Source of the DNA: CAYNKA01 sp964397655
GTDB taxonomy: Bacteria; Spirochaetota; Spirochaetia; DTKZ01
Direction of reading: 5' to 3'
Assembly: GCA_964397655.1 (NCBI GenBank)
Contig: CAYNKA010000019.1
Location: 1 to 61,490, forward strand
DNA length: 61,490 nucleotides
Below are positions 50,208-60,336 of the stretch, one piece after another. Positions within the stretch are counted from its first letter, which is position 1; each line of letters starts with the position of its first letter. The notes under the pieces were generated by a model. It was not told the DNA's origin, made no database searches, and worked only from the letters and a program-made list of their open reading frames with translations. Position numbers and translations under genes: made by a program.

Positions 50208-53075
50208 CTATTTCCCGGTCTTCAGGCCGTCGACGTAGTCCGCGAAATCCACCTCGTTCGCCCGGAGCCCGCAGGTGTAGATGAACTCCGTCGCCATCTT
50301 CGTGGCGACGATCGCCTTGACGTAGGACTCCGGAACCCGCGCGAGGATGGTCTTGAGACCGAGGAGTTCGAGGAGCTGCCCCGGCACGTAATCCGAGAGG
50401 ATGTGCTCCCTGATGGCGGGATCGTCCGACAGGCCCGACTCCCTGACTGCGTCGGTGATCTGGTTGATCCTTCCGCTCACGACGTTGGAGAGCGTCGTCA
50501 AGGGCCTGCCCGTTTCCGCTCTCTCCTTCCAGAGAAGCTCGAATTCGGCCCGGGCGTTCGCCTTGATCGTCCGGATGATGCCGGCGACGTAGGCCTTCCT
50601 GAACTGGGGGATCCCGCCGTCCGGAACGCGCAGGTGCTGGTCGTATTCCTTGTCGCTCAAGGCGAGGGAGGCGAGGACCTCGAACGAGGAGGAGGTCACG
50701 CCGCCCTTGTTGGTCGACGCGTCCTTCAGGACGGGGACGCCGTTCTCCTCGATCCGGAGCCTGGCCTCTTCGGTGATGAAGAGGTTCGCGCCTTCCACGA
50801 TGAACCTGAACTTCGGCCGTCCCTGTTCGTCGAACAGGCTGTTCCAGTTGCCGATGTTGACCGCCCCGGGACGGCCCCCGCAGGGCACGAAGAGGTCGGC
50901 CTTAGCGTACTTCCCGAGGTGGAAGGTGTTCCGGAATTCCTCCCCGTTCCTGACGATCTCGCCGCCGGGGAGCTTCAGGTCCCTCGCGTCCAGGGGGACG
51001 TAGAATCCGCCCTTGGAAAGCAGTTTCCGGTCGAATTCCTGGACCATCACGCGCTTCTTCGCGAGACGCACGAGCTCCTTGCGGTCCAGACCCTCGGGAT
51101 CGTAGAGGACTCCGCTGCCGTCCACGATGCCGATGGTCCTGTCCTTGGAGATGAGGATCTCGTTGCTTCCGAGGTCCCCGTCGGGTCCGCCCGTCTGGAT
51201 CTTGGTGACGTCCTTCTCCTTGAGTCCGTTCTTCTCCAGTACGCCGAGAACGTACTCGTGGATCCCGATCGTCGTCATCCCGTACAGGTCGTGCGGGACT
51301 CCTCCCAGTTCGGGGGCCTTGCCCGTGCTGAAGGCCTTCCAGAACGGGTAGCCGCGTGTGCGGGCGTGCAGGGCGGCCCAGTCCATGAGGCCGGCGGTGC
51401 CTTCGTCCGGACCGAGGAAGAGGATCTCCTTGACGCGGGTCCTGCCCTTGGCGTCGGTTTCGACGAGGAGGTCGATGAGTCCGTCGATGTAATCCTTGAA
51501 CGCCCTGTCCGCGGCGGTCTGGCTTTCCAGGTTGAGCAGGATCGTGCCTTTTGCCCCGCCCTCGGGAATGTCCTTGTTCTTCCTCTGCTGGGTCATCGCG
51601 AGGTTGTAGTTCTCGGTGAAGATCGTGTCGATGTTGTGCGCGTAGATGTCGAGGGAACGCGAACGGACGATGCGGATCCCGCCTCGGGCTATGTCCCGGA
51701 AGCGGAGATGGAAACCGAGGAAGTCGTGGCCGATGAGGAAGAAGAGCCCGAAGGGCTTCTCGGGAAAATCCACGGGATCGACGATTCCCGGATCCAGGCG
51801 GAAGGCCATGCAGGATTTTTCCTTCTTGAAGAAATTCGTGCGCTGCACTGATTTGTTGAAGCGGAGGAAGAAGCTCAGGATGGCCCTGTCCTTGACGTAC
51901 GGAACGTCGCGGTCGATGATCTGCCGTATCCGCGCCTCGTCCTTTTCGCGCGAGGCCTCGTCTCCCTCGGAAGCGGCCGAAGCGAAGTGGTCGAAGAGCT
52001 TTTCGACGATCTTCGTGTGGTTCACGACGGTCGCGGCGATCCTGGAAGTGGAATACGTGTCCTTGATGAGATGCAGCTTCAGGTTGTCGATGATGCCGCG
52101 GGCCTCCGGCTGGTCCTTGAGGGCGCGCTGCAGGGTCGTGTACTCCTCGTTGAGGAGCGACAGGAACTGGTGCGTGAAAGCCGAGGCCGCGAGCGCGTAC
52201 ATCGCCGTCTCCGGGGAGAAGACTCCCTGGTGGAAGAGCTCCGTCACCGGGCCCCGGGGAAGCATGAGCGAGACGTGGAGGTCGCGGACGAGGCTGTCGA
52301 GCTTCGCCTCCGGAATTTTCGGACAGTAGAGGCTCGTGATCTTCTTGTCGTCGGCGAAGGGTTCGATGTATTTCCTCCGGACCTCGAGGGCGTACTTCTC
52401 CGTAAGATGGGCGAAAGTTGAGAGCACGCGGCGGTGTTCCTTGCCTTTCACGCCTATCATGATCCGCGTCTCGTCGGTCTCCGGCTTGAAGGAAACGGAT
52501 ACGAGAGGGGCCTCCATCCCGTTCATCCTCTCCCAGGCCTTCTTGTAACGGGCCACGGTCTCCGGGACCGATCGGGAAAGGAAGGTGGTACTCGCAGCCT
52601 CGTCGAAGGACCGTTCGGTTCCCTCGTTCTTCCGTCCGGGGAACACGGGCTTGGTGACCACGTAGAACCTGAACGCGCGGCCGCGGGAGGATTTCCTCGT
52701 TACGTAGCTTTCCATGTGGAAGCCCGCGTAGTCCTTCTCGATCCTTTCCTCGGCCTCTCTCGTCTTTTCGGGAATGTCTTCCACGATGTAGACGGCCTTG
52801 TCCTCCCGCTCGCCGTAGAACTGGACACCCGCTCCGCCGCCGTGCTGGTTGATGAGCTCGGAGGCGCTCAAGGAAATGAGGTGACGGGCGATGTCGGATT
52901 CCGAGGTCGTTCGGAAATAGTACTCGTCTATTCCGAGTTCGAGAAGGAACCATTCCATCTCCTGTCGGGCCTTTTCCACGGTCATGTAGCCGGTGTTCAG
53001 AAGGAAGTCCTGTATCCGTACGAGCTTCTCGAGGGGAAGGATCGTCCGGGCGGCGATGTCGTTCAAGCTTTTCAT
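50208..53075 (-). CDS. NAD-specific glutamate dehydrogenase, large type
   Basis: A 955-aa protein of the large NAD-GDH class. The N-terminal ~430 residues are regulatory-type. The catalytic core has FRDIARGGIRIVRSRSLDIYA, the active-site Lys in IPEGGAKGTILLN, LFLGPDEGTAGLMDWAALHA and NIGNWNSLFDEQGRPKFRFIVEGANLF in the dinucleotide domain. It oxidatively deaminates glutamate to 2-oxoglutarate, favouring catabolism. It is the last gene of the symporter-racemase-GDH operon, with AAGGAG before the ATG and a 16-base gap to the racemase. Confidence 0.92.
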   Translation of the reverse strand: MKSLNDIAARTILPLEKLVRIQDFLLNTGYMTVEKARQEMEWFLLELGIDEYYFRTTSESDIARHLISLSASELINQHGGGAGVQFYGEREDKAVYIVEDIPEKTREAEERIEKDYAGFHMESYVTRKSSRGRAFRFYVVTKPVFPGRKNEGTERSFDEAASTTFLSRSVPETVARYKKAWERMNGMEAPLVSVSFKPETDETRIMIGVKGKEHRRVLSTFAHLTEKYALEVRRKYIEPFADDKKITSLYCPKIPEAKLDSLVRDLHVSLMLPRGPVTELFHQGVFSPETAMYALAASAFTHQFLSLLNEEYTTLQRALKDQPEARGIIDNLKLHLIKDTYSTSRIAATVVNHTKIVEKLFDHFASAASEGDEASREKDEARIRQIIDRDVPYVKDRAILSFFLRFNKSVQRTNFFKKEKSCMAFRLDPGIVDPVDFPEKPFGLFFLIGHDFLGFHLRFRDIARGGIRIVRSRSLDIYAHNIDTIFTENYNLAMTQQRKNKDIPEGGAKGTILLNLESQTAADRAFKDYIDGLIDLLVETDAKGRTRVKEILFLGPDEGTAGLMDWAALHARTRGYPFWKAFSTGKAPELGGVPHDLYGMTTIGIHEYVLGVLEKNGLKEKDVTKIQTGGPDGDLGSNEILISKDRTIGIVDGSGVLYDPEGLDRKELVRLAKKRVMVQEFDRKLLSKGGFYVPLDARDLKLPGGEIVRNGEEFRNTFHLGKYAKADLFVPCGGRPGAVNIGNWNSLFDEQGRPKFRFIVEGANLFITEEARLRIEENGVPVLKDASTNKGGVTSSSFEVLASLALSDKEYDQHLRVPDGGIPQFRKAYVAGIIRTIKANARAEFELLWKERAETGRPLTTLSNVVSGRINQITDAVRESGLSDDPAIREHILSDYVPGQLLELLGLKTILARVPESYVKAIVATKMATEFIYTCGLRANEVDFADYVDGLKTGK

Positions 53076-53091
53076 GAAGGTCTCCTTGAAA

Positions 53092-53865
53092 TCAAAGAGC
53101 TTTGAGTTTTCGGGGGGAGGCTTCCCTGATGAGCGCCCTGGCGAGGGCGGTCACGGGATCCAGAAGGGGGATTCCGTTCAGCGTCTTTTCCGGGAGCGCA
53201 AGGGGGATCTCCGTACAGCCGAGGATGACGGTCTCGGCGCCCATGGCCGTGAGGACGCCGGCCAATTCGAGCATGCTCTCCCTTGCCCTGGGTGTAACGG
53301 GACTGACGGCCTTGATTCCCCATCCGCGGTCGTAGATCGCCTGCTGGACTTCCTCCTGCCTTGCCTCGGGCACTTCCAGCACCTCCCGGCCCCCGCGTTC
53401 GAGGAGCCGCCTGTAGACGCCGGTCTTTCGCGTGCCGGTCGTGGAGAGGACGCCGATTCTCCGGGCTCCGGAGCGGACTTCGTCCAGGAGACGGACGGTT
53501 TCCTCCAGCATGTGGAGGACCGGAATGCCGACGCCGGTCTCCGAGAGAATTCCGAGAAAGGGGCCGAAAATCTCGGGAGCGTGGAAGGTGTTGCAGGGCA
53601 CGCCGCCCACACCGTCCAAGCCGAGTTCCAGGAGGGATGCCCATGCGGCCGCGAAGGTCCGCGCCATGCCCTCGGCAGGGTTCGTCTTTTCCTCGCCCAG
53701 GAGGTAGCCCGTCCTGTCCGGGACGTCCGGAGAGCGCGAGAAATGGAGCACGTGCAGGTGCGTCTGGTCGCGCCCGTCGGTAAGCGTGTTTTCGATGATC
53801 TTGGCATGCAAGGCGACGCCGGCCATGGGGCCGACGCCGCCTCCTATCACGATGATCTTTTCCAT
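53092..53865 (-). CDS. Aspartate/glutamate racemase family protein
   Basis: A 257-aa enzyme of the cofactor-independent racemase fold. Two catalytic Cys are present: Cys91 in GVPCNTFHAP and Cys217 in ILGCTEIPLAL. The N-terminal IGGGVGPMAGVALHAKI is typical. Placement between an acidic amino-acid symporter and glutamate dehydrogenase suggests conversion of imported D-aspartate/D-glutamate to the L form, although family members also act on other acids. Confidence 0.9.
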   Translation of the reverse strand: MEKIIVIGGGVGPMAGVALHAKIIENTLTDGRDQTHLHVLHFSRSPDVPDRTGYLLGEEKTNPAEGMARTFAAAWASLLELGLDGVGGVPCNTFHAPEIFGPFLGILSETGVGIPVLHMLEETVRLLDEVRSGARRIGVLSTTGTRKTGVYRRLLERGGREVLEVPEARQEEVQQAIYDRGWGIKAVSPVTPRARESMLELAGVLTAMGAETVILGCTEIPLALPEKTLNGIPLLDPVTALARALIREASPRKLKAL

Positions 53866-53875
53866 GAAAACCGAA

Positions 53876-55189
53876 TCAGCTCCATTTCGACTGATCGAGT
53901 TCCTTCTCGTTCTTCGCCACGACTGCGGATCCGACCATGTCGCCGGTGACGTTGAGGCAGGTCCTTCCCATGTCGAGGAGGGCGTCGATGCCGAGGATCA
54001 TGGCGTAGGCCGCGGCGACGGAGGTGCCGGCTTCCACCTTGAGCCCGATGGACTCGAGCACCATGAGGAGCATGATGGCTCCGGCCCCCGGCACGCCCGC
54101 GGTGCCGATCGAGGCGAGGGTCGCGGTGACGACCACGGTGGCCTGCTGGGCGAAGTTGAGGGGCTGGCCGGTGGCGAAGCCGATGAACATGGCGCATACG
54201 CCGAGGTAGATCGCCGTGCCGTCCATGTTGATCGTGGCTCCGAGGGGGAGGGTGAACGAGCAGATGCTCCGCGGAACGCCGAGGTTCTCTTCCGTGACCC
54301 GCATCGTGACCGGAAGGGTGCCGTTCGAGGACCGCGTGACGAAGGCGGTTATCATCGCCTGGTTCGCTCCCTTGAGGAACTTGAAGAAGCCGAGGCGGGA
54401 CACGGCGAGGAAGCCGCCGTAGGTTCCCACGAGGTGGACGATGAGGCCGAGGTACACGACGAAGGTGACCATGAAGAGCGGGCCTATCGCCTTGGCGCCC
54501 TGCTGGGCGAACACCGTAGCGATGAGGACGAAAACGCCGATCGGGGCGTACTGCATGATGCCGGTCACGACCTTGTACATGGTTTCGGCTGCCGCGTTGA
54601 TGACCTCGAAGAGGGTGTTGGCGCCCTTGGCGACCAGCTGGACGGTGGAATCCTTCACGTAGGAGATCGAGATGCCGAACACCACCGCGAAGAAGATTTC
54701 GGGCAGGACGTCGGCCTTTACGAGGGATTCGATGGGGTTGGTCGGGATGATGTTGAGGAGGATCTGGGCGAGGGGCGGAGACTCGGCCGCTTTCCCCTTG
54801 ATCGCCGCGTCCCCGACGATGTTCATGCCGGCTCCGGGCTGGAAGATGTTCGCGAAGATGAGGCCGATCACGACCGCGACCGCTGACGTCAAGAGGTAGT
54901 AGATCATGATCTTGACGCCCACGCGTCCGAGGCGCGAGGGAGCGATGCTCGCGGCTCCGGCCACGAGGGAGAAGAGGATCGTGGGAACGATGATCATCTT
55001 GAGCAGACGGATGAAGAGATCGCCGAAGAATTTCGTGTTTTCGACGAACGGCTTCACCGACGCGGGAAAGAATCCCAGAATGATGCCCGTTACGGCTCCC
55101 AATACCAGGCCGATCAGGATGCGGGCGAGCAGATTGGACTTGAAGTACCAGGCGAACATTCCTTTCTTGGTTGACGCTTGCTGGTCCAT
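53876..55189 (-). CDS. Dicarboxylate/amino-acid:cation symporter (DAACS, GltP/GltT type)
   Basis: A 437-aa membrane protein. It has the re-entrant loop with SSNGTLPVT (serine-rich in relatives), the sodium/substrate motif LPLGATINMDGTAIY with NMDGT, and GVPGAGAIMLLMVLESIGL in the second hairpin. DINALLD/DMGRTCLNVTGD near the C-terminus is the aspartate/glutamate contact helix (here ILGIDALLDMGRTCLNVTGD). Sodium- or proton-coupled uptake of glutamate/aspartate is likely. AAGGAGG precedes ATG 55189; the racemase gene follows 10 bases later. Confidence 0.93.
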   Translation of the reverse strand: MDQQASTKKGMFAWYFKSNLLARILIGLVLGAVTGIILGFFPASVKPFVENTKFFGDLFIRLLKMIIVPTILFSLVAGAASIAPSRLGRVGVKIMIYYLLTSAVAVVIGLIFANIFQPGAGMNIVGDAAIKGKAAESPPLAQILLNIIPTNPIESLVKADVLPEIFFAVVFGISISYVKDSTVQLVAKGANTLFEVINAAAETMYKVVTGIMQYAPIGVFVLIATVFAQQGAKAIGPLFMVTFVVYLGLIVHLVGTYGGFLAVSRLGFFKFLKGANQAMITAFVTRSSNGTLPVTMRVTEENLGVPRSICSFTLPLGATINMDGTAIYLGVCAMFIGFATGQPLNFAQQATVVVTATLASIGTAGVPGAGAIMLLMVLESIGLKVEAGTSVAAAYAMILGIDALLDMGRTCLNVTGDMVGSAVVAKNEKELDQSKWS

Positions 55190-55334
55190 GCAGACCTCCT
55201 TGGTTGGATTCGGGGGGAGTTATCCGTACTCCGCACCCAGCTTGGATGGTAAAGCCGAATTCCCCCGCCCGGAATGATCCAGAGGATGTATTTTCCCGCC
55301 GTTTTCCCGTTTTCGTACACCAAAAGGGGGACTC

Positions 55335-55997
55335 CTAGACGAGTTTCTCCTTGATCGCCTTGCGCACGAACTCGGCCTTCGTCCGGACATCGAGTTTCTG
55401 GTAGATGTGGAGGATGTGTTTCTTTGCGGTGGACGCCGCGATGTTGAATTTTTCGGCGATCTCCCGGTAGGTGAGGCCCGCCGCCACGTCGCGGAGGATC
55501 TGTTTCTCCCTGGAGGTGAGCCCGTAATCGTCGCTCTTCTCGACGGGATCCTCCTTCTTGATCTCTTCGAGAAGGCGGCGGGCCATGAGCGGGCTGATCG
55601 GAGAGCCGTCGGAAACCGCGCTGAAGATCTGCTCGAGCAGGGTCTCCGGCTTCGTATTCTTCAATATATACCCGTTGGCTCCCGCACGGATCGAGGCGAG
55701 GAGCTTCTCCTCGTCCTCGAAGACGGTGAGTATGATGACGTTGATGCCGGGGTAGGCGTCGCGGAGAGCCCTCGTGGCCTCGATCCCGCTCAGGCCGGGC
55801 AGGCCGATGTCCATGAGCACGAGGTCCGGAGGCGCTATGCCGGGAAGGTATTCGAGCAGGCCTTCTGCCCGGTCGAAGGTCTTCACGATCTGGATCCTCC
55901 GGTCGAGGCCGAGGAGATATCGCAGGCCCTCCCTCACTTCCTTCTGGTCCTCCACGATCACGATCCTGATCTGCCGGGCGGAGGGTTCGGCGTTCAT
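55335..55997 (-). CDS. NarL/FixJ-type response regulator
   Basis: A 220-aa regulator. The receiver (about 10-130) has Glu-Asp near residue 16-17, phospho-acceptor Asp63 in LVLMDIGLPG and Lys in YILKNTKPETL. The LuxR-type helix-turn-helix has LTSREKQILRDVAAGLTYRE and STAKKHILHIYQKL. ATG 55997 overlaps the kinase stop by four bases; the longer frame to 57458 is antisense-like read-through and is rejected. It probably controls the divergent hydratase/AEC operon. Confidence 0.93.
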   Translation of the reverse strand: MNAEPSARQIRIVIVEDQKEVREGLRYLLGLDRRIQIVKTFDRAEGLLEYLPGIAPPDLVLMDIGLPGLSGIEATRALRDAYPGINVIILTVFEDEEKLLASIRAGANGYILKNTKPETLLEQIFSAVSDGSPISPLMARRLLEEIKKEDPVEKSDDYGLTSREKQILRDVAAGLTYREIAEKFNIAASTAKKHILHIYQKLDVRTKAEFVRKAIKEKLV

Positions 55998-57817
55998 GCA
56001 TCCTCCCTGGGCTGTGGGTGGTTCAGGGGTATCCTTATCGCGTACGAGGTGCCCTTGCCGGATTCGGAGCGGATCTCCAGATCGCCGCCCAGGTGCTTCA
56101 CGCGGAATTCGATGTTTGAGAGCCCCGACCCTCTCGACGCGGATTCCTCCAGGTCGAAACCCTTGCCGTCGTCTTCGAAGAGCACGCTCAGGCTCGCCTC
56201 GTCGGCTTCCAGGGCGAAGCTGACCTTTTCCGCCTCCGAATGCTTCAGGACGTTGCTGACGAGCTCGTCGAAGATCTTCGCTATCTCGACCCTCACCTCG
56301 GGGGGAAGACTCCCTTCGAGGTCGGCCGGGCTGATCTTGTAGGCGAGCTCCGTGCGGCTGTTCCGCAGCCTGGTCCTTATGCCCTCGGAAAGGCGGGCGA
56401 TGAACGAGCCGGACTCGGAGGCGTCCTCTCCGCGCATGCCTCCGATGATCTCCTTCAGGTTCTTCATCGCGTCCAGGCAGTTCGACTCTATCCCGTCGAA
56501 AAGGTCGGGAAGCCTGTCGGGCTCCCTCGCGATCGCGCTCCGCGCCACGTTGTTGCAGAAGAAGATGTTCGTGAGCTTCGCCCCGATGGAGTCGTGCATG
56601 TCCCGGTAGATCCGCTTCCTCTCCTCGGCGATCCGGAGGCGGGTGTTCTCCTGCTGCAGTCCCCGCAGTTCCTCCGTCCTCTCCTGGACCTTCGACTCGA
56701 GGGACGAGGAGTATTCCGCCACGGCGTCCACGAGCTTGTTGAGTTCCCGTCCCAGGAGCGCGAATTCGTCGTCCGACTTCACCCTGACCCTCGCGTCCTT
56801 TTCCCCTCCCTCGATCCTGTTGATCACCGAGACGATGTCGTGCAGGGGTGCCGAAATGAGGCGGTTGGATATGACGCTGAGCGCGGCCATGAGCATCGTC
56901 ATGAGGAGGACTTCGATGATGGTGATGAACGCGAGGAGCCTGCGGACCTGCACCATGATCTCCTCGTAGGGAACGGCGACCACGAGGAACCATCCGACGG
57001 ATTCGCTCTTGCGGTAATAGTAGAGGATTTCCTGTCCTCCTCTGTTCATCTTGAAGCTTCCCTCGGACTTGCGGAGGTGATCGGCGATGTCCGGAGCCTC
57101 GAAGCGTTTCAGGGGCAGTTCCTTGCTCGCCTCGGTCCCGCCGCTCCCCGCGATGATCTCGCCGTCCGTCCCGAGGATGAAAGCCTGGCCGCGCTTGGGG
57201 ATCTTGAGGTCCTCGAGGATGGTTTTCAGGTTCTCCAGGAGGATGTCGAACCCCAGGACCCCGACCGTGCTTCCGTCCTTCCCCTTGACCTGGATGACGC
57301 AGGTGATCCCCAAAGCGTCGACGCTCGCATACCGGTAGGGCGCCGACACGCTGAAGCCGTCGTTCTTCATCGCGGACTCGTACCAGGGCCGCAGCCGCGG
57401 ATCGTATCCCGGCGGGAAGGTCGGGGTATGGTCCTTGAATTCCCGGCCGTGACCCCATTCGTACATGCGGCCGTCCGCGGTTCCGAGGTAGATCGCCCGA
57501 AGATACCGCCGCCAGGCCAGCACCGTGGAAATGAAGAGGTCGCGCATGCCGGCCGGATCCGCGGTTTTCACCGCGCGGGATCCCGCGAGCGCCTTCGAGA
57601 GGGCCTCGAGGTCCTCGAAAAGCCCGCGGATGCGGTTCTCGGCGCTGTCCAGGATCGTTACAGCCACGTCTTCGGTCGTTTCCAGCGAGAAGGCGCGCAT
57701 CGTCTGGAAACTGACGACGAAGATGGCGATGAGGAAGCAGAACGTGACGAGGAGGATGAAGATCATGTATTTGAAGTTGATGCTTCGTTCCGGTTTCCCC
57801 GGCTTCCCCTCACCCAT
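55994..57817 (-). CDS. dCache-HAMP sensor histidine kinase (NarX/HisKA_3 type)
   Basis: A 607-aa membrane kinase. One helix near residues 18-40, a periplasmic double-Cache domain (about 45-285) with DPRLRPWYESA ligand motif, a second helix (about 295-320), HAMP, a coiled-coil, then the HisKA_3 box IYRDMHDSIGAKLTNIFF with His about 408. The ATPase domain has FDELVSNVLKHS, FEDDGKGFD and SGLSNIEFRV. The frame starts at GTG 57835; ATG 57817 is used here, but neither has a clear ribosome site. It senses an external small molecule, likely the substrate of the divergent operon (inference). Confidence 0.92.
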   Translation of the reverse strand: MGEGKPGKPERSINFKYMIFILLVTFCFLIAIFVVSFQTMRAFSLETTEDVAVTILDSAENRIRGLFEDLEALSKALAGSRAVKTADPAGMRDLFISTVLAWRRYLRAIYLGTADGRMYEWGHGREFKDHTPTFPPGYDPRLRPWYESAMKNDGFSVSAPYRYASVDALGITCVIQVKGKDGSTVGVLGFDILLENLKTILEDLKIPKRGQAFILGTDGEIIAGSGGTEASKELPLKRFEAPDIADHLRKSEGSFKMNRGGQEILYYYRKSESVGWFLVVAVPYEEIMVQVRRLLAFITIIEVLLMTMLMAALSVISNRLISAPLHDIVSVINRIEGGEKDARVRVKSDDEFALLGRELNKLVDAVAEYSSSLESKVQERTEELRGLQQENTRLRIAEERKRIYRDMHDSIGAKLTNIFFCNNVARSAIAREPDRLPDLFDGIESNCLDAMKNLKEIIGGMRGEDASESGSFIARLSEGIRTRLRNSRTELAYKISPADLEGSLPPEVRVEIAKIFDELVSNVLKHSEAEKVSFALEADEASLSVLFEDDGKGFDLEESASRGSGLSNIEFRVKHLGGDLEIRSESGKGTSYAIRIPLNHPQPREDA

Positions 57818-57957
57818 GGAGAAAAAGTCTATCACGGCCCCCGAAGATTGGGCAAGAACGGCCGCGCGTCCGTCGTTCGCTCGGGGTCTCCGGGCGGCTC
57901 CTTCGTGGTTGATTTTCCGACCCGATCTCCGTAGTATGTCGACGGAGGACGTTCGAT

Positions 57958-60303
57958 ATGGTGAAGATCGCGGGCGGCGGATTCGTAGTCGATGAGAGGG
58001 TCGTTTTCGCGGAGGAGGAGGTCCTGTCGCCGAAGCGCGCCAACGTGCAGCTCGCGAAGGAGGGCCTCGTTCCGCTCGACGGCGAAGTCGGAAAAGCGGA
58101 GGCGAGAAAGGCGACGATCGCCTACGGCATACTGAAGGCCCACGACCGTTCGGGCGATCCCGCGAAGCTCGAGCTCCGCTTCGACGCGCTCGCGTCCCAC
58201 GACATCACCTACGTCGGAGTGGTCCAGACCGCGCGGGCGAGCGGCCTGGAGCGGTTCCCGGTGCCCTACGCGCTCACGAACTGCCACAACAGCCTCTGCG
58301 CGGTCGGAGGGACCATCAACGAGGACGACCACGTCTTCGGCCTGTCCGCCGCCCGCAGGTACGGCGGCATCTACGTGCCGGCCCACCTCGCGGTCATCCA
58401 CCAGTACGCCCGGGAGATGATGACGGGCTCGGGGAAGATGATCCTCGGCTCGGACAGCCACACCAGGTACGGCGCACTCGGCACCATGGGAGTAGGGGAG
58501 GGCGGTCCCGAGATCGTCAAGCAGCTCCTCGGCAGGACCTACGACGTTCCCTCGCCCGAGATCGTGGCGGTCCTGCTCCGGGGCAGGCCGGTTCCCGGCG
58601 TCGGACCTCAGGACGTGGCCCTCGCCCTCGTCAAGGCTGCGTTTCCCGGCGGCCTCGTGAAGAACAAGGTACTGGAATTCATCGGTCCGGGGATCGCCGA
58701 GCTCTCGGTCGACTTCCGGAACGGAGTGGACGTCATGACCACCGAGACGGCCTGCCTCTCCTCGATCTGGAGCACGGACGCGAAGGTGGCTGAATGGTAC
58801 AGGATCCACGGCCGGGAGGAGGAATACCGGCGCCTCGCGCCGGGGCGGGTCGCCTATTACGACGCCGTAATCGAGATCGACCTCTCGAAGGTCGAGCCCA
58901 TGATCGCGCTTCCCTTCCATCCGAGCAACGTCTTCGCCGTTTCCGAACTCAACAGGAACGGGAAGGAGATCCTCGGCCGGGTCGAGGAGGAATGCAACGG
59001 GCAGCTGGAAAACCCTGCCGCGAGGCTTTCCCTCGTCGACAAGCTCGAGAACGGAAGGCTCAGGGCGGACCAGGGCGTCATCGTGGGCTGCGCCGGCGGC
59101 ACCTTCGAGAACATCGTCGCGGCCGCGGACATCCTCGCGGGCAAGAGCGTCGGGAACGGCGCCTTTTCCCTGAGCGTGTATCCGGCGAGCCAACCCGTGT
59201 ACCTCGAACTCGTGCGCGGCCGCGCGATCGAACGGCTCATGACCGCCGGCGCCGTCGTGAAGACCGCGTTCTGCGGTCCCTGTTTCGGCGCCGGGGACAC
59301 GCCAGCGAACCGGGGCTTCAGCATCCGGCACGCGACCCGCAACTTCCCGAACCGCGAAGGCTCGAAGCCTTCGAACGGGCAGATCGCGTCGGTCGCGCTC
59401 ATGGACGCCAGATCGATCGCCGCGACCGCGGCGGCCGGCGGTCTCCTCACCCCGGCGACCGAGGTCGAGGTTCCGGAGATGCGCGCGAAGTATTCCTACG
59501 ACGGCCGCGTCTACGAGAACCGGGTTTACCGCGGCTTCGGCAGGCCCGACGCCTCGGTCGGGCTCGTATTCGGACCCGACATCGCGGACTGGCCGAAGAT
59601 GGAGGGCCTCGGAGAGGACCTGCTCCTTCGAGTCGCCTCGGTGATCCGGGACCCCGTAACCACGACCGACGAGCTCATCCCCTCGGGGGAGACCTCCTCC
59701 TACCGGTCGAATCCCCACAAGCTCGCGGAATTCACCCTGTCGAGGAAGGACCCGGGCTACGTCGCCCGCGCGAAGGCCTTCCGGGAAGCGGAAAGGCGGA
59801 GACTCGCCTTCCTTTCCGGCGAAGGGGGGACGGATGGCCTCGGGGAACTCTACGAGGCGGCCGCGGGAAAGCCTGCTCCATCGGAAGCGGAACTCGCCGA
59901 GTTCCTGCGCAGGACCGAATTCGGCACGGTCGTGTGCGCGGTGAAGCCGGGCGACGGCTCGGCCCGCGAGCAGGCGGCCTCCTGCCAGAAGGTCCTCGGC
60001 GGTCAGGCGAACGTCGCGGTCGAGTACGCCACGAAGCGGTACAGGAGCAACCTGATCAACTGGGGCATGCTCCCCTTCACGGCCTCGAAGGAGGACTTCG
60101 ACGCGATCGAGACGGGAGATTTCCTCTTCGTCCCGGGAATCAGGGATGCGCTTTCCGACGGCTCCGAGAGCGTCGCGGCGGTTCTCGTCAAGGGCGGGAG
60201 CAGGATCGGGTTGCGGCTCTCCCTGAACGGTCTCTCGAGCGAGGACCGGGACATCATCCTCGCGGGCTGCCTGATGAACCACTACGCCGGGAGATCGCGA
60301 TGA
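57958..60303 (+). CDS. Aconitase-superfamily hydratase (YbhJ-like)
   Basis: A 781-aa protein with the layout of the uncharacterised hydratase YbhJ. ALTNCHNSLCAVGGTINEDDH, MILGSDSHTRYGALGTMGVGEGGPEI and KTAFCGPCFGAGDTPANRGFS match aconitase cluster loops; Cys in TTETACLSSIWS and GPCFGAGD are candidate [4Fe-4S] ligands. The C-terminal part (about 600-781) is the swivel domain, ending with INWGMLPF and SLNGLSSEDRDIILAGCLMNHY. It should hydrate or isomerise a tricarboxylate-like acid. GGAGG lies upstream; it is divergent from the sensor kinase. Confidence 0.88.
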   Translation: MVKIAGGGFVVDERVVFAEEEVLSPKRANVQLAKEGLVPLDGEVGKAEARKATIAYGILKAHDRSGDPAKLELRFDALASHDITYVGVVQTARASGLERFPVPYALTNCHNSLCAVGGTINEDDHVFGLSAARRYGGIYVPAHLAVIHQYAREMMTGSGKMILGSDSHTRYGALGTMGVGEGGPEIVKQLLGRTYDVPSPEIVAVLLRGRPVPGVGPQDVALALVKAAFPGGLVKNKVLEFIGPGIAELSVDFRNGVDVMTTETACLSSIWSTDAKVAEWYRIHGREEEYRRLAPGRVAYYDAVIEIDLSKVEPMIALPFHPSNVFAVSELNRNGKEILGRVEEECNGQLENPAARLSLVDKLENGRLRADQGVIVGCAGGTFENIVAAADILAGKSVGNGAFSLSVYPASQPVYLELVRGRAIERLMTAGAVVKTAFCGPCFGAGDTPANRGFSIRHATRNFPNREGSKPSNGQIASVALMDARSIAATAAAGGLLTPATEVEVPEMRAKYSYDGRVYENRVYRGFGRPDASVGLVFGPDIADWPKMEGLGEDLLLRVASVIRDPVTTTDELIPSGETSSYRSNPHKLAEFTLSRKDPGYVARAKAFREAERRRLAFLSGEGGTDGLGELYEAAAGKPAPSEAELAEFLRRTEFGTVVCAVKPGDGSAREQAASCQKVLGGQANVAVEYATKRYRSNLINWGMLPFTASKEDFDAIETGDFLFVPGIRDALSDGSESVAAVLVKGGSRIGLRLSLNGLSSEDRDIILAGCLMNHYAGRSR

Positions 60304-60336
60304 TCCTGAAGCGAGCGCTCGAAAAGGACGGTTGAC

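Noticed and set aside
60300..60335. 11-codon mini-ORF overlapping the hydratase stop
   Set aside because: ATGA overlap is tempting, but there is no evidence that so short a peptide is made; it may only aid ribosome passage to the AEC gene.
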